DNA of 64,000 nt from JAGGAG01 sp964638035 (GCA_964638035.1 CAZWXD010000012.1:1-64000), one strand, 5' to 3'; shown: positions 17,609-26,494, numbered from the stretch's first letter. Notes: generated from the sequence alone by a model not told the origin. Numbers and translations are program-made.

Positions 17609-18757
17609 TCAGTTCGCCGGGGCGGTGTCGGCAGCGGCCGCGCTGTCCGGCGCGACGGCGACGGGCCGTACCTTCGCCCCCTGCCGCACCTTCTGCAGCC
17701 CCTCGACCACGATGACTTCACCAGGGGTGAGCCCCTTGCTCACCACGTAGTCGCGCCCCACCTGGTGCGAGACCTCGACCGGGCGGATCTCGATGGTGCT
17801 GTCAGGGTGCACCACGGCCACATTGAAGGTTCCCTGCAGTTCCTGCACGGCGCGCTGCGGGATCACGATCGCGTCCTTCTGCAACCTGATCGGGATCCGG
17901 ATGCGGGCGAACTGCCCCGGACGCAGTATCCCCTGCGGGTTGGGGAAGATGGCCTGGATCGGGAGCGTCCCGGTCGCCGGGTCAACCCCGCGGCCCAGCA
18001 CGGCGATGCGACCCTTGTACGGGTGCACCGAGCCATCGGCGAGCACCAGCTCGGCCACCGCCCGGTCGCGGTTGGCCTGGCGGTCAGCGGCGGAGATGCC
18101 GCGGACATAGTCCAGGTACGCCGCCTCGGCCACGCCGAAGTCGAAGCGCACCGGGTCGAGTCGCGACACCACGGTGAGTACCGTGGGTTGGGGCGCGCCC
18201 ACGTAGGTGCCAAGGTCGATTTGCCGGAGACCGGCAACGCCGGTGATGGGACTGGTGACACGGGTGTAGCTGAGGTCGAGCTCGGCCTGATCGAGGACGG
18301 CGTTTGCGCCCTCGACGGCGGCCTTGGTGGCTGCCGCATTGGCCTCGGCATTGTCGAGGTCCTGCTTGCTGACGGCATTCTTCGCGGCCAGCGGGGCAAG
18401 GCGGTCAACCTGCACCACCGCCCGGTCGTAGAGGGCCTGCTGCCGCGCCACCTCAGCGCGCGCATTCGTCACGTTGGCGACGTACTGGCGCGGGTCGATC
18501 ACGAAGAGCAGGTCGCCCTTCTTCACGACGTCACCTTCGCGGTAGGCCTGTTCCTGGAGGAAGCCCGGCACGCGCGCCATGACCTGCACATCCTCGGCGC
18601 CGCGCACCTCGCCCGTGTACTCCACTACCAGCGGAACCGTACGCGTGGACACCGCCGCTACCTCCACCTGCATGGGCGGCGGGGGCGGCGGCTTGGGCTT
18701 GCTGCACGCGGTGGCGGAGATGCCGAGGGCGCAGAGCAGCAAGGCGCGAGGAGTCAT
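17609..18757 (-). CDS. RND efflux periplasmic adaptor (AcrA/MexA family)
   Basis: 382 aa from the ATG at 18757, with GGAG about 10 bp upstream. A lipoprotein signal (LGISATACSKPKPPPPPP) is followed by the barrel-sandwich, alpha-hairpin (about residues 100-165) and beta-barrel domains of membrane fusion proteins. The phrase VARVPGFLQEQAYREGDVVKKGDLLFVIDP-like is the lipoyl half-motif. First gene of the RND operon, 3 bp before the pump start. It is divergent from the GAF protein, so both share the 18758-18977 promoter region. Confidence 0.95.
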   Translation of the reverse strand: MTPRALLLCALGISATACSKPKPPPPPPMQVEVAAVSTRTVPLVVEYTGEVRGAEDVQVMARVPGFLQEQAYREGDVVKKGDLLFVIDPRQYVANVTNARAEVARQQALYDRAVVQVDRLAPLAAKNAVSKQDLDNAEANAAATKAAVEGANAVLDQAELDLSYTRVTSPITGVAGLRQIDLGTYVGAPQPTVLTVVSRLDPVRFDFGVAEAAYLDYVRGISAADRQANRDRAVAELVLADGSVHPYKGRIAVLGRGVDPATGTLPIQAIFPNPQGILRPGQFARIRIPIRLQKDAIVIPQRAVQELQGTFNVAVVHPDSTIEIRPVEVSHQVGRDYVVSKGLTPGEVIVVEGLQKVRQGAKVRPVAVAPDSAAAADTAPAN

Positions 18758-18977
18758 GCTGGGGGCTCCAGGGGTGGTGCGTGGATTGGGGACGCTGAAG
18801 ATACTGTTTGGGTACCCTGTCCGTGAGAGCCGCTGCGACGGCGCCGGAGAACGGCGTGCAACCGGTAGAATGCGTCCCCGCCGGGACGGCCGCGAACGTC
18901 CACTCACTGTAACCACATGTCGCATAATGGGTTGCCTGATACCACGACGGGGCACGACCCATGCGATCAACGGGGTC

Positions 18978-20504
18978 ATGCACGCGCACGACACCCTGCT
19001 CATCCCCATTCCCGGCCCCGAGGAATCCCTCCGGGAGCCGGCGCTTCTCAGCACCTGGCATGCGGCGATGAGCAACGTGGTCGGGATGGAACTCCCGCAC
19101 GATCTCCTCGCGGTGTGGTTCTATCCGGCATTCGGCGGCGCCTCACTCGTGGGACCGGCGGCGCTCGCCGAGGACGACCTGCAGGTGCCGCTGCCGTCTC
19201 CCCGGATCAGCCGGCCGCAACTCGACCTGCTGGAGGAGATCATCCTCGACGCGGGGTATGGGTCGGTGGTGTGTGTTGCGGCGCGCACCGAGCGCGACGA
19301 CATCGGCCTGGTCCTGCTCGCGTCCTTTGCGCCTGACCAATATGACGCGGTGGGGCGCGAGAAAGTGCGGCGCATCGCGCGGCGGATCAGCCCGACGCTG
19401 GCGCGGCTCGCCGATCCCGACGCCCCCGAAACCCTTCCGAGTGCCGAGGCGCGCCTGCTGGATGGCCTGGGCTCCGCCATGGAGGTGGCGCAGACGCCGG
19501 CCGGGTTTGCTCGCGGCCTGTCGGAAGCGATCGATCGGCTGGTGCCGCACGACCGGCTCGAGATCCTCATCCCGGGTGCGTCCCCGGAGCAGTGCTACCG
19601 GCTGAGCCGGCATGAACAGGGCGCGCTCTGGAGCGACGCGTCGCTGGTGGTGCCGCGGGACCTGTGGGACGCGGCGATACTCTCAGGGCAGGTGGAGGAG
19701 GCGGATGGGGCTGGGAGGACGGCGGGGGCGAGCTCGGGGCAGAGGCCCCTGCTGGTGGACGATGCGGCGGCGGCGCCAGGGTGGCGGGGGTGGTCTGCCA
19801 GTGGGCGCGGTGTGCCGATGCGGTCCACCATGGCGACCCCGCTCGTGTCGGGCGGGCGCACGGCGGGGTACCTGCTGGTCGGATCGGGCCTCGTCGGGGT
19901 CTACGATGCGCACGACGCGGAGCTGATTGGCCGCATGGCGCCGGCCATCGCGGCACGAGTGGAGGGATTGGTCCAATCACACCAGCTCCGCGTGATCCGG
20001 ACCCAGCTTGGTGCCGCGAATGCCGTCCCGAACCAGTTCCGGCGGATGTCCACCATCCTCGCGACGGCGACCCGGATGGATACGGCGCTCCAGGAGTACT
20101 TCGCCGAGTCCACGGCGATCCTGCCGCTGCACCGAGCGCGACTGGCGCTCGGGACCCCAGACCCATCGCGCGTGATCATGCTCATCCCCGGCGATGCGCG
20201 CGCGATCCGGGACATTGCATCCACGCCGGCCACGGCCCTGGTGGCACAGGTGCTGGCGGGAGAAGTGCCCCATGGGGTGATGGGCGGGGGGATCGAGGTT
20301 GAACTGGTGCTCCCGCTGCGCGTGACCGGCCGCGTGATCGGCGCCCTGCTCCTGACACTGGCCGCCGTGGACGCCGTGACCCGGACCCACCTGGCGCTGG
20401 CACAGCAAGTGGCCGACATGGTGGCGCCATGGCTGGAGCTGCAAGCCGGGCCCGTTCGTGCCGCACCTGGCGCTCACCTACTGGCCCCGGGCCCGGCGCG
20501 CTAG
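18978..20504 (+). CDS. GAF-domain protein of unknown output
   Basis: 508 aa from ATG 18978 (MHAHDTLLIPIPGP); ATG 18927 is possible but overlaps a CATAAT promoter-like element. At least two GAF-like sensory modules are visible (about residues 155-330 and 340-500). The second ends with VLPLRVTGRVIGALLLTLAAVDA, typical of the last GAF strand and helix. No kinase, GGDEF, HTH or phosphatase domain is present, so it is a stand-alone sensor or adaptor. It diverges from the RND efflux operon and might sense its effectors, but that is speculative. Confidence 0.65.
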   Translation: MHAHDTLLIPIPGPEESLREPALLSTWHAAMSNVVGMELPHDLLAVWFYPAFGGASLVGPAALAEDDLQVPLPSPRISRPQLDLLEEIILDAGYGSVVCVAARTERDDIGLVLLASFAPDQYDAVGREKVRRIARRISPTLARLADPDAPETLPSAEARLLDGLGSAMEVAQTPAGFARGLSEAIDRLVPHDRLEILIPGASPEQCYRLSRHEQGALWSDASLVVPRDLWDAAILSGQVEEADGAGRTAGASSGQRPLLVDDAAAAPGWRGWSASGRGVPMRSTMATPLVSGGRTAGYLLVGSGLVGVYDAHDAELIGRMAPAIAARVEGLVQSHQLRVIRTQLGAANAVPNQFRRMSTILATATRMDTALQEYFAESTAILPLHRARLALGTPDPSRVIMLIPGDARAIRDIASTPATALVAQVLAGEVPHGVMGGGIEVELVLPLRVTGRVIGALLLTLAAVDAVTRTHLALAQQVADMVAPWLELQAGPVRAAPGAHLLAPGPAR

Positions 20505-20514
20505 ATTTCCCCGC

Positions 20515-21006
20515 ATGACATTCGCAGCACGCCTCACGCGCCGGCTCGCCCCGGCGCTGGTGGTCATCGCCGCCGGGACGACGCCCAGCTTCGCGGGGCG
20601 CGACCTGCCGGGCACGTTCGCCGCCGTCCGCGCCGACGAGGCCACGGCAATCGACTGGCAGGTGCTGGCGGGCCTCGACTACAAGACCGGTGAGCGCTCG
20701 GAGAAGCTCAGGGCACTGGACGGCAAGTTGGTGAAGGTGCCCGGCTTCATGGTGCCGCTGGAGGACTTCGCCACCGACGTGTCGGAGTTCCTGCTGGTGC
20801 CCTACTTTGGCGCCTGCGTGCACACGCCGCCGCCGCCACCCAACCAGACGGTGTACATCAGGATGGACGGCGGGAAGAACGTGAAGGTGGGTTGGTGGGA
20901 CCCCGTGTGGGTGGAGGGGATCCTGAAGATCGAGAACACCGAGAGCGTGTACGGGGTGGCTGGATTCCAGGTGATCGGGATGAAGATCACGCCGTACCAG
21001 CAGTAG
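20515..21006 (+). CDS. DUF3299 secreted protein
   Basis: 163 aa from ATG 20515 with a signal peptide (LAPALVVIAAGTTPSFAG). The strongly conserved DUF3299 phrase PYFGACVHTPPPPPNQ is present near residues 100-115, preceded by KVPGFMVPLED. The function is unsettled; in several bacteria DUF3299 genes travel with an ABC ATPase and FtsX-like permease in metal-linked, mostly zinc, loci. Its stop codon TAG is followed directly by the ATG of the ATPase gene. Confidence 0.88.
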   Translation: MTFAARLTRRLAPALVVIAAGTTPSFAGRDLPGTFAAVRADEATAIDWQVLAGLDYKTGERSEKLRALDGKLVKVPGFMVPLEDFATDVSEFLLVPYFGACVHTPPPPPNQTVYIRMDGGKNVKVGWWDPVWVEGILKIENTESVYGVAGFQVIGMKITPYQQ

Positions 21007-21708
21007 ATGATCCAGGTCTCGGGCCTCCGGTTCTCCTATCGGCCCGGGACACCGGTGGTGGACATCGAGTCGTTCTCCGTGGCACGCGGGGAGCGACTCT
21101 TTCTCTTCGGGCCGAGCGGGAGCGGCAAGACCACGCTGCTGGGCCTCCTCACCGGGGTCCTGTCGCCCGACGCCGGGCAGATCGAGGTTGATGGCGTGGA
21201 CATCGCCGCCCTCCGGCCCCGGGAGCGCGATGCGTTTCGTGGCGAGCGCATTGGCTACCTGTTCCAGCTCTTCAACCTGATTCCCTACCTCAGCGTTGCC
21301 GAGAACATCACGCTGCCCTGCCGGCTGAGCCTGCGGCGACGGGAGGGGCTGGGCGGCGAGGCGATGGGCGACGCCGCGCTGCGGCTGGCCCGCGGGCTCG
21401 AAATCGACGCGCTGTTCCACCGCCCGGTGACGGAGCTGAGCGTCGGGCAGCAGCAACGGGTGGCGGCGGCGCGGGCGCTCATGGGGCGGCCGCCGCTGGT
21501 GATCGCCGATGAGCCCACCTCGGCGCTCGACACCGACCTGCGGGAGCAGTTCATCCGGCTCCTCTTCGGGCAGGCGCGCGAGGCAGGCTCCACGGTGGTG
21601 TTCGTGAGCCACGACCGCAGCCTGGCCACCCTGTTCGACCGCTCGGTGTCGCTGCCCACGCTCAACCGGGTTCAGGGACCACGCACGACGTCGGGCGTGG
21701 GCGCATGA
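21007..21708 (+). CDS. ABC transporter ATP-binding protein (LolD/MacB type)
   Basis: 233 aa with Walker A GPSGSGKTT (about residues 36-44), Q-loop YLFQLFNLIPYLSVAENI, signature LSVGQQQRVAAARAL and Walker B PLVIADEPTSALD. The Q-loop phrase is characteristic of LolD/MacB/FtsE-type ATPases that power mechanotransmission rather than classical import. It follows DUF3299 with no gap and overlaps the permease by 4 bp, forming a three-gene unit. Confidence 0.95.
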   Translation: MIQVSGLRFSYRPGTPVVDIESFSVARGERLFLFGPSGSGKTTLLGLLTGVLSPDAGQIEVDGVDIAALRPRERDAFRGERIGYLFQLFNLIPYLSVAENITLPCRLSLRRREGLGGEAMGDAALRLARGLEIDALFHRPVTELSVGQQQRVAAARALMGRPPLVIADEPTSALDTDLREQFIRLLFGQAREAGSTVVFVSHDRSLATLFDRSVSLPTLNRVQGPRTTSGVGA

Positions 21709-22919
21709 GGTTCGTCGTGGGGCTGGCGTTCCGGTCACTCCGGAACCGGCTGCTCACCACGATGCTCACGGTGCTCTCGATCGCCCTCTCGGTGGCGTTG
21801 CTGGTGGGAGTGGAGAGCGTGCGCTCCGGGGTGAAGCAGGGCTTCATCGACACCATCCGCGGCACCGACCTCATCGTGGGCGCGCGCGGGGGCTCCCTCC
21901 AGACGCTGCTCTTCACGGTGTTCGGCATCGGGGCGCCATCGGTGAACGTGTCGTATGCCACGTATCAGCGCTGGGCGCAGCACCCCGCGGTCAGTTGGAC
22001 GATCCCGTATGCCCTGGGGGACAGCCACCGCGGCTTCCGCGTCGTGGGGACGAACGGGTCGTTCTTCCAGCACTACCGCTACGGCCGGGGCGACTCGGTG
22101 CGGATCGCCGCCGGGCGCGCGCTGGAGGGCGAGCACGATGCCGTGATCGGGTTCGAGGTGGCGCGCGAGCTGGGCTACCGTCCCGGGCAGCAGGTGGTGC
22201 TGACGCACGGGCTCGCGGGGTTCACGCACCACGAACGGGATCCCTTCACGGTGGTGGGCGTCCTGGCCCGGACCTTCACGCCCATTGACCGCTCGGTGTA
22301 CGTGCCGCTCGAGGGGATCGAGGCGATGCACGAGGATTCCGCCGCCGCGACCGGGCCGCACCCTCCGACCCAGGTCACCAGCTTCCTGGTGGGGGCGAAG
22401 AACCGGTTCGAGACGCTGCAGCTGCAGCGCGAGATGAACGTGGACCTGCAGGAGCCGCTCACGGCCATCATCCCCGCGGTGTCGCTGGGGGAGTTGTGGC
22501 GGAACCTGGGGTACGCCGAGCAGGGGCTCCGCGTAGTGTCGCTGGCGGTGCTGCTGGTGGGACTCCTGGGGATGCTGGTGTCGCTCTACACGTCGCTCAA
22601 CGAGCGGCGGCGGGAGATGGCGATCCTGCGCGCCGTGGGGGCAGGGCCGGGGGCGATCGTCTCCCTGCTCGTGCTGGAGTCGGCGCTGCTGGCGGCGCTT
22701 GGCGCAGCACTCGGCGTGGCGATGGCCTACGGGCTCATCGTCCTGCTCCGGGCGCCCATCGAGGCGCGCTTCGGGATGCACCTGGCGCTGCATCCCCCGG
22801 GGATGGTGGAGTGGCTCTACGTGGGCGGCGTGATCGTGGCGGGATTCGTGGTGGGCCTGGTGCCGGCGTGGAAGGCCTACCGGAACACCCTGGCGGACGG
22901 GCTCAGCATGCGGCTCTAG
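21705..22919 (+). CDS. FtsX/MacB-type ABC permease
   Basis: 404 aa. An N-terminal membrane helix is followed by a large periplasmic domain of about 230 residues (MacB-PCD-like) and three C-terminal helices; the phrase NERRREMAILRAVGAGPGAI is the FtsX signature. Partner of the ATPase just upstream. Such systems move lipoproteins, peptides or chelates across the envelope. The DUF3299 neighbour suggests a metal-related cargo, not proven. Stop lies 11 bp before the left arm of the GxxExxY repeat element. Confidence 0.93.
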   Translation: MRFVVGLAFRSLRNRLLTTMLTVLSIALSVALLVGVESVRSGVKQGFIDTIRGTDLIVGARGGSLQTLLFTVFGIGAPSVNVSYATYQRWAQHPAVSWTIPYALGDSHRGFRVVGTNGSFFQHYRYGRGDSVRIAAGRALEGEHDAVIGFEVARELGYRPGQQVVLTHGLAGFTHHERDPFTVVGVLARTFTPIDRSVYVPLEGIEAMHEDSAAATGPHPPTQVTSFLVGAKNRFETLQLQREMNVDLQEPLTAIIPAVSLGELWRNLGYAEQGLRVVSLAVLLVGLLGMLVSLYTSLNERRREMAILRAVGAGPGAIVSLLVLESALLAALGAALGVAMAYGLIVLLRAPIEARFGMHLALHPPGMVEWLYVGGVIVAGFVVGLVPAWKAYRNTLADGLSMRL

Positions 22920-22930
22920 GATCGTGCCGG

Positions 22931-22967
22931 TTCACACGGAGGAACGAAGGGAACGGAGGTTCACGGA
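22931..22967. repeat. TTCACACGGAGG repeat, left arm of the GxxExxY element
   Basis: Begins TTCACACGGAGGAACGAAGG and continues with GGAGGTTCACGGAG. It is the inverted complement, with a few mismatches, of 23421-23460. It encodes the last eleven residues and stop of the GxxExxY protein on the minus strand. Confidence 0.85.
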
Positions 22968-23354
22968 GTCATTCAGCAGGCGCCGGATGCCCTGCCGCAG
23001 GACAGGGACATTGAAGTTGATGAGCAGCCCAGCCCCGACCCCGGTCAGCTTCAGGTAGGTGATCATCTGGGCGCTATGCACGGGCAGTAGTGTTTCCACC
23101 GACTTGATCTCGACCAGCACCGTCCTGCCAACGACAAGGTCGATCCGGAATGCGTCGGTGACCGCGAGGCCCTTGTAGTCGAGCGTAAGGGCGACCTGCT
23201 CCCTGAACTCAAGTCCCCTCAGCCAAAGTTCCCTTGCCAGGCACCGCTGGTATGCTGATTCGAGGAGGCCCGGGCCAAGCCGCCGGTGTACCTCAATGGC
23301 CGCCCCGATGATGCTCGCGATCAGCGGTTGGGTTGGCACGTGCAGGAGGGTCAT
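22932..23354 (-). CDS. GxxExxY protein (PD-(D/E)XK nuclease-like fold)
   Basis: 140 aa from the ATG at 23354, with AGGAGGG on the plus side reading CCTCCTGCA upstream on the coding strand, so no strong ribosome-binding site. The naming motif GLLESAY is at residues 29-35. A nuclease-like core follows: D72 in RIDLVV, then VEIK with E82 and K84. The family resembles PD-(D/E)XK enzymes such as Holliday-junction or restriction-type nucleases; biochemical role unknown. Residues 130-140 (SVNLRSLRSSV) are encoded by the repeat arm, so the gene appears to have evolved with the element. The genes on either side are unrelated. Confidence 0.88.
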   Translation of the reverse strand: MTLLHVPTQPLIASIIGAAIEVHRRLGPGLLESAYQRCLARELWLRGLEFREQVALTLDYKGLAVTDAFRIDLVVGRTVLVEIKSVETLLPVHSAQMITYLKLTGVGAGLLINFNVPVLRQGIRRLLNDSVNLRSLRSSV

Positions 23355-23420
23355 CCCCGGCAACGTACCACCCAACGCCCAGGCATCCGGTACCCGAATA
23401 GCTCGCGTCGTACCGGAATA

Positions 23421-23484
23421 CCTCCGTGAACCTCCGCTTTCCTCCGTTCCTCCGTGTGAAACGCTCGCCATGCCTCCGTGTGAA
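23421..23484. repeat. TTCACACGGAGG repeat, right arm of the GxxExxY element plus a solo terminus
   Basis: 23421-23460 ends TTCCTCCGTGTGAA and mirrors 22931-22967. A further terminal unit CCTCCGTGTGAA occurs at 23473-23484, next to the stop of the S46 peptidase. Extra terminal units also follow block B, which suggests repeated insertion or slippage at the same end. Confidence 0.8.
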
Positions 23485-23489
23485 CCGCC

Positions 23490-25589
23490 CTACTGCCTCA
23501 CCCCCGTAAGCTCGTCAGCCAGGGCCGTGGCGTCGTAGACGTTCCGGAGCGCCTCGACGATGGCGCGGGAATCCACGTACACGGTCCGGGCCACGCGCTC
23601 GGTGTAGAGGAACCGGTTGGGGAGCATCTCGATGTTGCCGTCGAAGATGAGCCCGACCACCTCCAGGTCCCGGTTCACCATCGGGCTCCCCGAGTTCCCG
23701 CCGATGATGTCGTTGGTGCTCACCGCATTGAGCGGCGTGGCCAGGGCCAGGCGGTCCTTCCGCTCCTCCCAGCGCTTCGGGAGGTTCCACGGCGCCTCGT
23801 TGCTGAACCCGATGTTCCGGTCCAGCAGGCCGTGGAAGGTGGTGAAGGGCTGTGCCACGGTGCCGTTCATCGGGTAGCGGAGCACCTGCCCGTCGCTGAT
23901 GCGGAGCGAGAAGGTGGCATCGGGCGCCACCGAGTTGCCGTACACCGCCAGCAGTGCCTGCGCGATCTGCTCGCTCGCGGCACTCTCCCGGCTCGCCAGC
24001 GCATCGAGCTGCCGGTCATACGCCCGGTCCTGCGGGTCAATGATCCGGGCGAGCTCGATGAACGGGTCCTTCGAGGCCGCCAGCTTCGCGGGGGACTCGA
24101 AGAGCGCCCGCCGCCCGTCGGCCGTGGCCAGCTCGGTGGTGCGCACCATCTCCGCTGCCGCAGCGGCCGGGGTGCGGCCCTTGAGCGCCGCCTTCACGAG
24201 CGGGTCGGCGTTGCCGAGCTCTGCCTGCATGGCGGTGAGCCAGCCAGTGAGGTACTCACGCTCCGACGTGCTGTCGAAGCCCGAGGCCTGTACAATGTGC
24301 AGCTCGGTCTGCCGGATGCGGCCCTCACGGAACGGCGCCAGCCGCGCCGAATCGGGCTTCGTGATCTCGGTGTTGTAGCGCACCAGGTTGCCTGCAATGG
24401 GAAGCAGCTGGCTCCGATCGGCTGCCATCCGGTAGTAGCGCCGCTTGACGGCGACGGCCCCGAGCTCCTGCTGCACCTTCGCAATCTCGGCCCAGGCGCC
24501 CCCGTACCTGCGCTTGAGCGCCGGGTCGGCATCGACGCGCTTCCGGAAGTCGGCCTCCCAGGCACGCTTGTGCTGCATCAGCACCGGGTCGAGCAACCCC
24601 GACTGGTACCCGCCAATGGCCTTCCGCGAGTTCTGCAGCCCGAAGAGGGTGTTCCGGAGGGCGAGCCCGCGCGTGGTGTCGAGCGCCGACAATCGCTGCA
24701 CTGCGGCAATGTTGCGATCGAGCGCGGCCAGCGACGCCGGATAGGTGACATCGCGCAGGTACTCGAGCTGGGCCACGGTGTTGAGGCGGCCGGTGGAGCC
24801 CGGGTTGCCCAGCACGAAGGTGAGCTCGCCTTCCCGCGCGCCGGCCTTGCTCCACTTGAAGTAGTGCGTGATGGCGGCGGGCTTGCCGTCCACGTATGCC
24901 CGCACGAACGACATGTCGAGGTCGTGTCGCGGGTAGGTAAAGTTGTCGGGGTCGCCGCCGAAGAACGCCATCTGCGCCTCGGGTGCCATGACCAGGCGCA
25001 CGTCGCGGAAGCGACGGAAGCGGTAGAGCTTGTACTGGCCCCCGCGATAGAGCGTCACCACCTGGCAGTGCGTGTCGCCGCCAGCCGCCATGCACGCCTT
25101 CTCGACGGCCTCGATGGCCTCGCCACGTCGCGTGGCCGCTTCGCCAGGCCGCGCGTTGCCGACCGCATCATGCACCCGCGACGTCACGTCGGTGATCTCC
25201 TGGAGCTGGTCGAGGAAGAGGCCCTCGCACGGCCGCTCATCCTCCCGCTTCGGGGCGAGGAACCCGTTGCTGAGGAAGTCCTCGCCCGCCTTCGCGGCGC
25301 TTTCGATGCAGGCACGGGCGCAGTGATGGTTGGTCATCACCAGCCCGTCGGGTGACACGAACGAGGCTGAGCAGCCGTTGCCGTACCGGAGCGCACCGAG
25401 GCGTGCGTGCTCCATCCATCCCGCCGGGGGCGTGAAGTCGAAGCGCGCCTTCCAGTAGTCGAGGGGCGGCACGTCGAGCTGCCACATCTTGCCGGTCTCG
25501 AGGCCGGGATATTCGGCGGGGGCCTGCTGTGCGGCGAGGGGAAGGGCAGTGACGAGGGTGACCAGGGTCAGGAGCCAGCGGGTACGCAC
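23490..25589 (-). CDS. S46-family dipeptidyl-peptidase
   Basis: 699 aa with a signal peptide (TLVTALPLAAQQAP). Chymotrypsin-like signatures are complete: LVMTNHHC with the catalytic histidine near residue 88, the Asp-bearing region near 215-225 (FTYPRHDLDMSFVRAY), and GGNSGSPM with the catalytic serine near residue 645. The length matches DPP7/DPP11 enzymes, which release dipeptides from N-termini in the periplasm. DPP11 prefers Asp/Glu and DPP7 hydrophobic residues; I cannot decide which from the sequence alone. It probably supplies dipeptides for growth on protein. Confidence 0.94.
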   Translation of the reverse strand: MRTRWLLTLVTLVTALPLAAQQAPAEYPGLETGKMWQLDVPPLDYWKARFDFTPPAGWMEHARLGALRYGNGCSASFVSPDGLVMTNHHCARACIESAAKAGEDFLSNGFLAPKREDERPCEGLFLDQLQEITDVTSRVHDAVGNARPGEAATRRGEAIEAVEKACMAAGGDTHCQVVTLYRGGQYKLYRFRRFRDVRLVMAPEAQMAFFGGDPDNFTYPRHDLDMSFVRAYVDGKPAAITHYFKWSKAGAREGELTFVLGNPGSTGRLNTVAQLEYLRDVTYPASLAALDRNIAAVQRLSALDTTRGLALRNTLFGLQNSRKAIGGYQSGLLDPVLMQHKRAWEADFRKRVDADPALKRRYGGAWAEIAKVQQELGAVAVKRRYYRMAADRSQLLPIAGNLVRYNTEITKPDSARLAPFREGRIRQTELHIVQASGFDSTSEREYLTGWLTAMQAELGNADPLVKAALKGRTPAAAAAEMVRTTELATADGRRALFESPAKLAASKDPFIELARIIDPQDRAYDRQLDALASRESAASEQIAQALLAVYGNSVAPDATFSLRISDGQVLRYPMNGTVAQPFTTFHGLLDRNIGFSNEAPWNLPKRWEERKDRLALATPLNAVSTNDIIGGNSGSPMVNRDLEVVGLIFDGNIEMLPNRFLYTERVARTVYVDSRAIVEALRNVYDATALADELTGVRQ

Positions 25590-25606
25590 GGGACAATCCT
25601 CGGTGA

Positions 25607-26278
25607 TCAGGACACGGCGTTGGGAACGGGGGGAAAGCTATCGCGGGGTGCACCAGGTGTCGCGGCCGGACGCGGGCCAAGCCGCGTCCAGAGGAACCAG
25701 GACACCAGCCACCCCAGGAATGCCGCGAGCACGACGTCACTCAGGAAGTGTGCGCCAGCCGCCACGCGGGTATAGCTGTTGGCGATGGCCAGGAACCACC
25801 ACACCGGCCAGGTCCGCGGGAACATGTAGCCCAGCATGGCGGCCGCGGCGAACGAGGTGATGGCATGTCCGCTGGGCAGGCCGAGGCCCTTCGTGCTCCA
25901 CGTCTGGTCACTGAAGGCGCGGAAGACATGGGCGCCATCGTGCGCGCCCGGGCGCTCGCGGCGAAGCACCAGCTTCAGGGCCTCGGAGAGGAAGCCCGCC
26001 GCGAACGGGGCACCGGCCAGGAGGAGGCCACGGCGCCAGCGGCACGGAGCCGGCGGGGGCGTGAGGCCCCGGTCGTACAGGGCCACGGCGATGCCGCCGG
26101 CGAGCCAGGTGGGCCAGTAACCGATGATGCGGAAGAGCCGGCCCCAGTCGGTGTCGTAGACGCCGTCGCGCCGCAGCGTGTCCCATCCCCACTTGTCGAG
26201 GACGAGGGCCACCACAAACAGAAGGGCGCCCGCCAGGAGCGCCCGCACCGGGAACGGCTGCCGTGGGTCAGTGCCCAC
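25607..26278 (-). CDS. PAP2-superfamily membrane phosphatase
   Basis: 223 aa from a GTG at 26278 that overlaps the FmdB-like gene by 11 bp; downstream starts are possible. Five to six membrane segments. The three acid-phosphatase motifs are present: KLVLRRERPG, PSGHAITSF and SYTRVAAGAHFLSDVV. This type acts on lipid phosphates such as undecaprenyl pyrophosphate or phosphatidic acid, active site facing the periplasm. The 17-bp gap to the S46 peptidase suggests one transcription unit. Confidence 0.9.
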   Translation of the reverse strand: MGTDPRQPFPVRALLAGALLFVVALVLDKWGWDTLRRDGVYDTDWGRLFRIIGYWPTWLAGGIAVALYDRGLTPPPAPCRWRRGLLLAGAPFAAGFLSEALKLVLRRERPGAHDGAHVFRAFSDQTWSTKGLGLPSGHAITSFAAAAMLGYMFPRTWPVWWFLAIANSYTRVAAGAHFLSDVVLAAFLGWLVSWFLWTRLGPRPAATPGAPRDSFPPVPNAVS

Positions 26279-26486
26279 AGCCGCAGCTGCTGCCGCAACC
26301 ACCGGCCGCCGGCTCGCCCACCTTCGCCGATTCCCTGCTGGTGAGGAGGGCCTGGCCGCCGCTGATCACGCGGCGCACCGGCTCGCCCGTCTCCGGATCC
26401 TGCTCGAGCGGCGGGTCGGCAAAGGCCTGGCGCACCTCGAAGCGGCGTGGCGTGGGGGAGAGCGTCTCGTAGGTGTACGTTGGCAT
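26268..26486 (-). CDS. FmdB-like small protein lacking the zinc-ribbon cysteines
   Basis: 72 aa. The framework is FmdB-like: MPTYTYE start, RFEVRQAFADPPL and EPVRRVISGG. In FmdB proteins two CxxC pairs lie after MPTYxY and after the DPPL segment; here those places read ETLSPT and DPETGE, so the ribbon cannot bind zinc in the usual way. Cysteines occur only in the C-terminal GGCGSSCGCGH. It lies 8 bp after the PD40 lipoprotein gene and overlaps PAP2. A distinct lineage of the family rather than a pseudogene, since the reading frame is intact. Confidence 0.72.
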   Translation of the reverse strand: MPTYTYETLSPTPRRFEVRQAFADPPLEQDPETGEPVRRVISGGQALLTSRESAKVGEPAAGGCGSSCGCGH

Positions 26487-26494
26487 GCCGGAAG

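Noticed and set aside
22931..23484. Classical insertion sequence
   Set aside because: No DDE, tyrosine or serine recombinase is encoded and I see no clear target-site duplication; it is kept instead as a repeat element carrying GxxExxY.
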